Assembly (NCBI RefSeq): GCF_000821245.2 | Contig: NZ_LN611424.1 | Span: forward strand, 204,988 to 244,975 | DNA from: Virgibacillus senegalensis | GTDB lineage: Bacteria; Bacillota; Bacilli; Bacillales; Amphibacillaceae | DNA: 39,988 nucleotides | Direction of reading: 5' to 3' | Shown here: piece by piece, positions 39,448-39,988 of the stretch | Position numbering within the stretch: position 1 is the stretch's first letter | How the letters are laid out: every line of letters starts with the position of its first letter | The notes under the pieces: model-generated | What the model saw: only the letters and a program-made list of their open reading frames with translations | What the model was told of the DNA's origin: nothing | Databases searched by the model: none | Program-made: the position numbers and the translations under genes

Positions 39448-39988
39448 ATGGCTGTTCAATATAAATTTCCAGAAGGGTTCTGGTGGGGAAGTGCTACATC
39501 TGCAACACAGATTGAAGGAGCGGCAAAGGAAGGCGGCAAAGGCAGGAATATATGGGACGAATGGTACGACAAAGAGCCAAACCGTTTTTTTGAAGGGGTA
39601 GGACCCCAGACGACTTCTGACTTTTACCACCGATACAAGGAAGATGTCCAGCTGATGAAGCAAATCGGCCATAATACATTCCGCCTATCGATTTCATGGT
39701 CCCGTCTTATCCCTGGTGGCCGAGGAGAAGTGAACCAGGAAGCAGTAACTTTTTATAACAACGTAATTGATGAATTGATTGCCAATGATATTGAACCGTT
39801 TGTCAATCTGTATCATTTTGACATGCCGTTGGAGCTGCAAAATGAAGGAGGTTGGGAAAGCAGGGATGTAGTAGATGCGTATGAAGCATATGCTAAGCAA
39901 GCATTTCGTCTGTTTGGCGACCGCGTCAAGAAGTGGTTTACATTCAATGAACCAATCGTGCCGGTTGAAGGCGGCTATCTATACGACT
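39448..39988 (+). CDS. GH1 6-phospho-beta-glucosidase, N-terminal part (cut by window end)
   Basis: ATG 39448 follows AGCAGGAGGTAATCAAC, 15 bp after EIIA; about 180 codons are inside the window and the frame is open at the edge. It starts VQYKFPEGFWWGSATSATQIEGA, the classic GH1 opening, followed by NTFRLSISWSRLIPGG and YHFDMPLELQNEGGW. It reaches the acid/base Glu in WFTFNEPIV. The nucleophile ITENG motif lies beyond the window. Following a complete cellobiose PTS, it should cleave the imported 6-phospho-beta-glucoside inside the cell. GH1 rather than GH4 distinguishes it from B. subtilis LicH. Confidence 0.9.
   Translation, partial: MAVQYKFPEGFWWGSATSATQIEGAAKEGGKGRNIWDEWYDKEPNRFFEGVGPQTTSDFYHRYKEDVQLMKQIGHNTFRLSISWSRLIPGGRGEVNQEAVTFYNNVIDELIANDIEPFVNLYHFDMPLELQNEGGWESRDVVDAYEAYAKQAFRLFGDRVKKWFTFNEPIVPVEGGYLYD

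Noticed and set aside
1-39988. CRISPR arrays, tRNA, rRNA, riboswitches, intact insertion sequences
   Set aside because: I looked for repeat-spacer patterns, tRNA cloverleaf sequences, rRNA motifs and transposase frames and found none convincing.

Overview
The window looks like the chromosome of a low-to-moderate GC, spore-forming, probably halotolerant Bacillaceae member. A Terribacillus/Virgibacillus/Oceanobacillus-like relative is my guess; the species cannot be fixed from this sequence. Supporting signs are strong AGGAGG ribosome sites, CcpA (cre) and TnrA boxes, a SigD-type promoter, a Fur-regulated-basic-protein homologue, an InhA (M6) protease, a B. subtilis-like ManR/ManP pair, and a near-consensus Spo0J parS site. 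No rRNA, tRNA, CRISPR array or intact transposase was seen.

Layout. (1) 1-5293: the 3' end of a large-subunit catalase (katE), followed by two near-identical direct tandem copies of a 2,415-bp unit (26-2440 and 2441-4855) and a third, partial copy (4856-5293) that runs into the intact chromosomal EmrE-type transporter gene. Each full unit carries a 450-bp piece of the katE/transporter convergent 3' ends. It also carries an AT-rich cargo: a small peptide ORF, a decayed reading frame, a secreted 134-aa protein and a 153-aa lipoprotein. This is the most unusual part of the window and looks like a small integrated, amplified cassette, possibly a secreted toxin plus its lipoprotein immunity partner. 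(2) 5144-11100: EmrE-type exporter, a stand-alone C-terminal half of 3-dehydroquinate synthase II, and a mannose/fructose-type PTS with its PRD regulator (manR-manP) under a cre site. (3) 11140-17820: a structured intergenic repeat family, a chemoreceptor with a SigD promoter, an EamA exporter, a YetF-like protein, an amidase, a 32-aa cationic peptide and a HesB-like protein. (4) 17822-22303: secreted InhA metalloprotease and a YwjA-like ABC exporter. (5) 22344-28512: tnrA with two perfect TnrA boxes, then a PucR regulator and a three-gene nitrogen-compound catabolic operon (ectoine-hydrolase-like M24 protein, cystathionine gamma-synthase-family PLP enzyme, M20D amidohydrolase). (6) 28535-35206: an FbpA-like small-protein pair, MATE exporter, parS-like site, Mta-like MerR regulator, split ThrE exporter, AEC carrier and thioredoxin-reductase-like flavoprotein. 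(7) 35290-37250: an AT-rich islet with small membrane proteins and a MerR regulator facing a palindromic promoter. (8) 37239-39988: a cellobiose/beta-glucoside PTS operon (EIIB, EIIC, EIIA, then a GH1 6-phospho-beta-glucosidase cut by the window end) under CcpA control.

Together the genes describe a soil or saline saprophyte. Sugar uptake is under catabolite repression, nitrogen-compound breakdown sits beside the nitrogen regulator TnrA, and there are several exporters. A recently amplified secreted-protein cassette is parked between katE and its neighbour.
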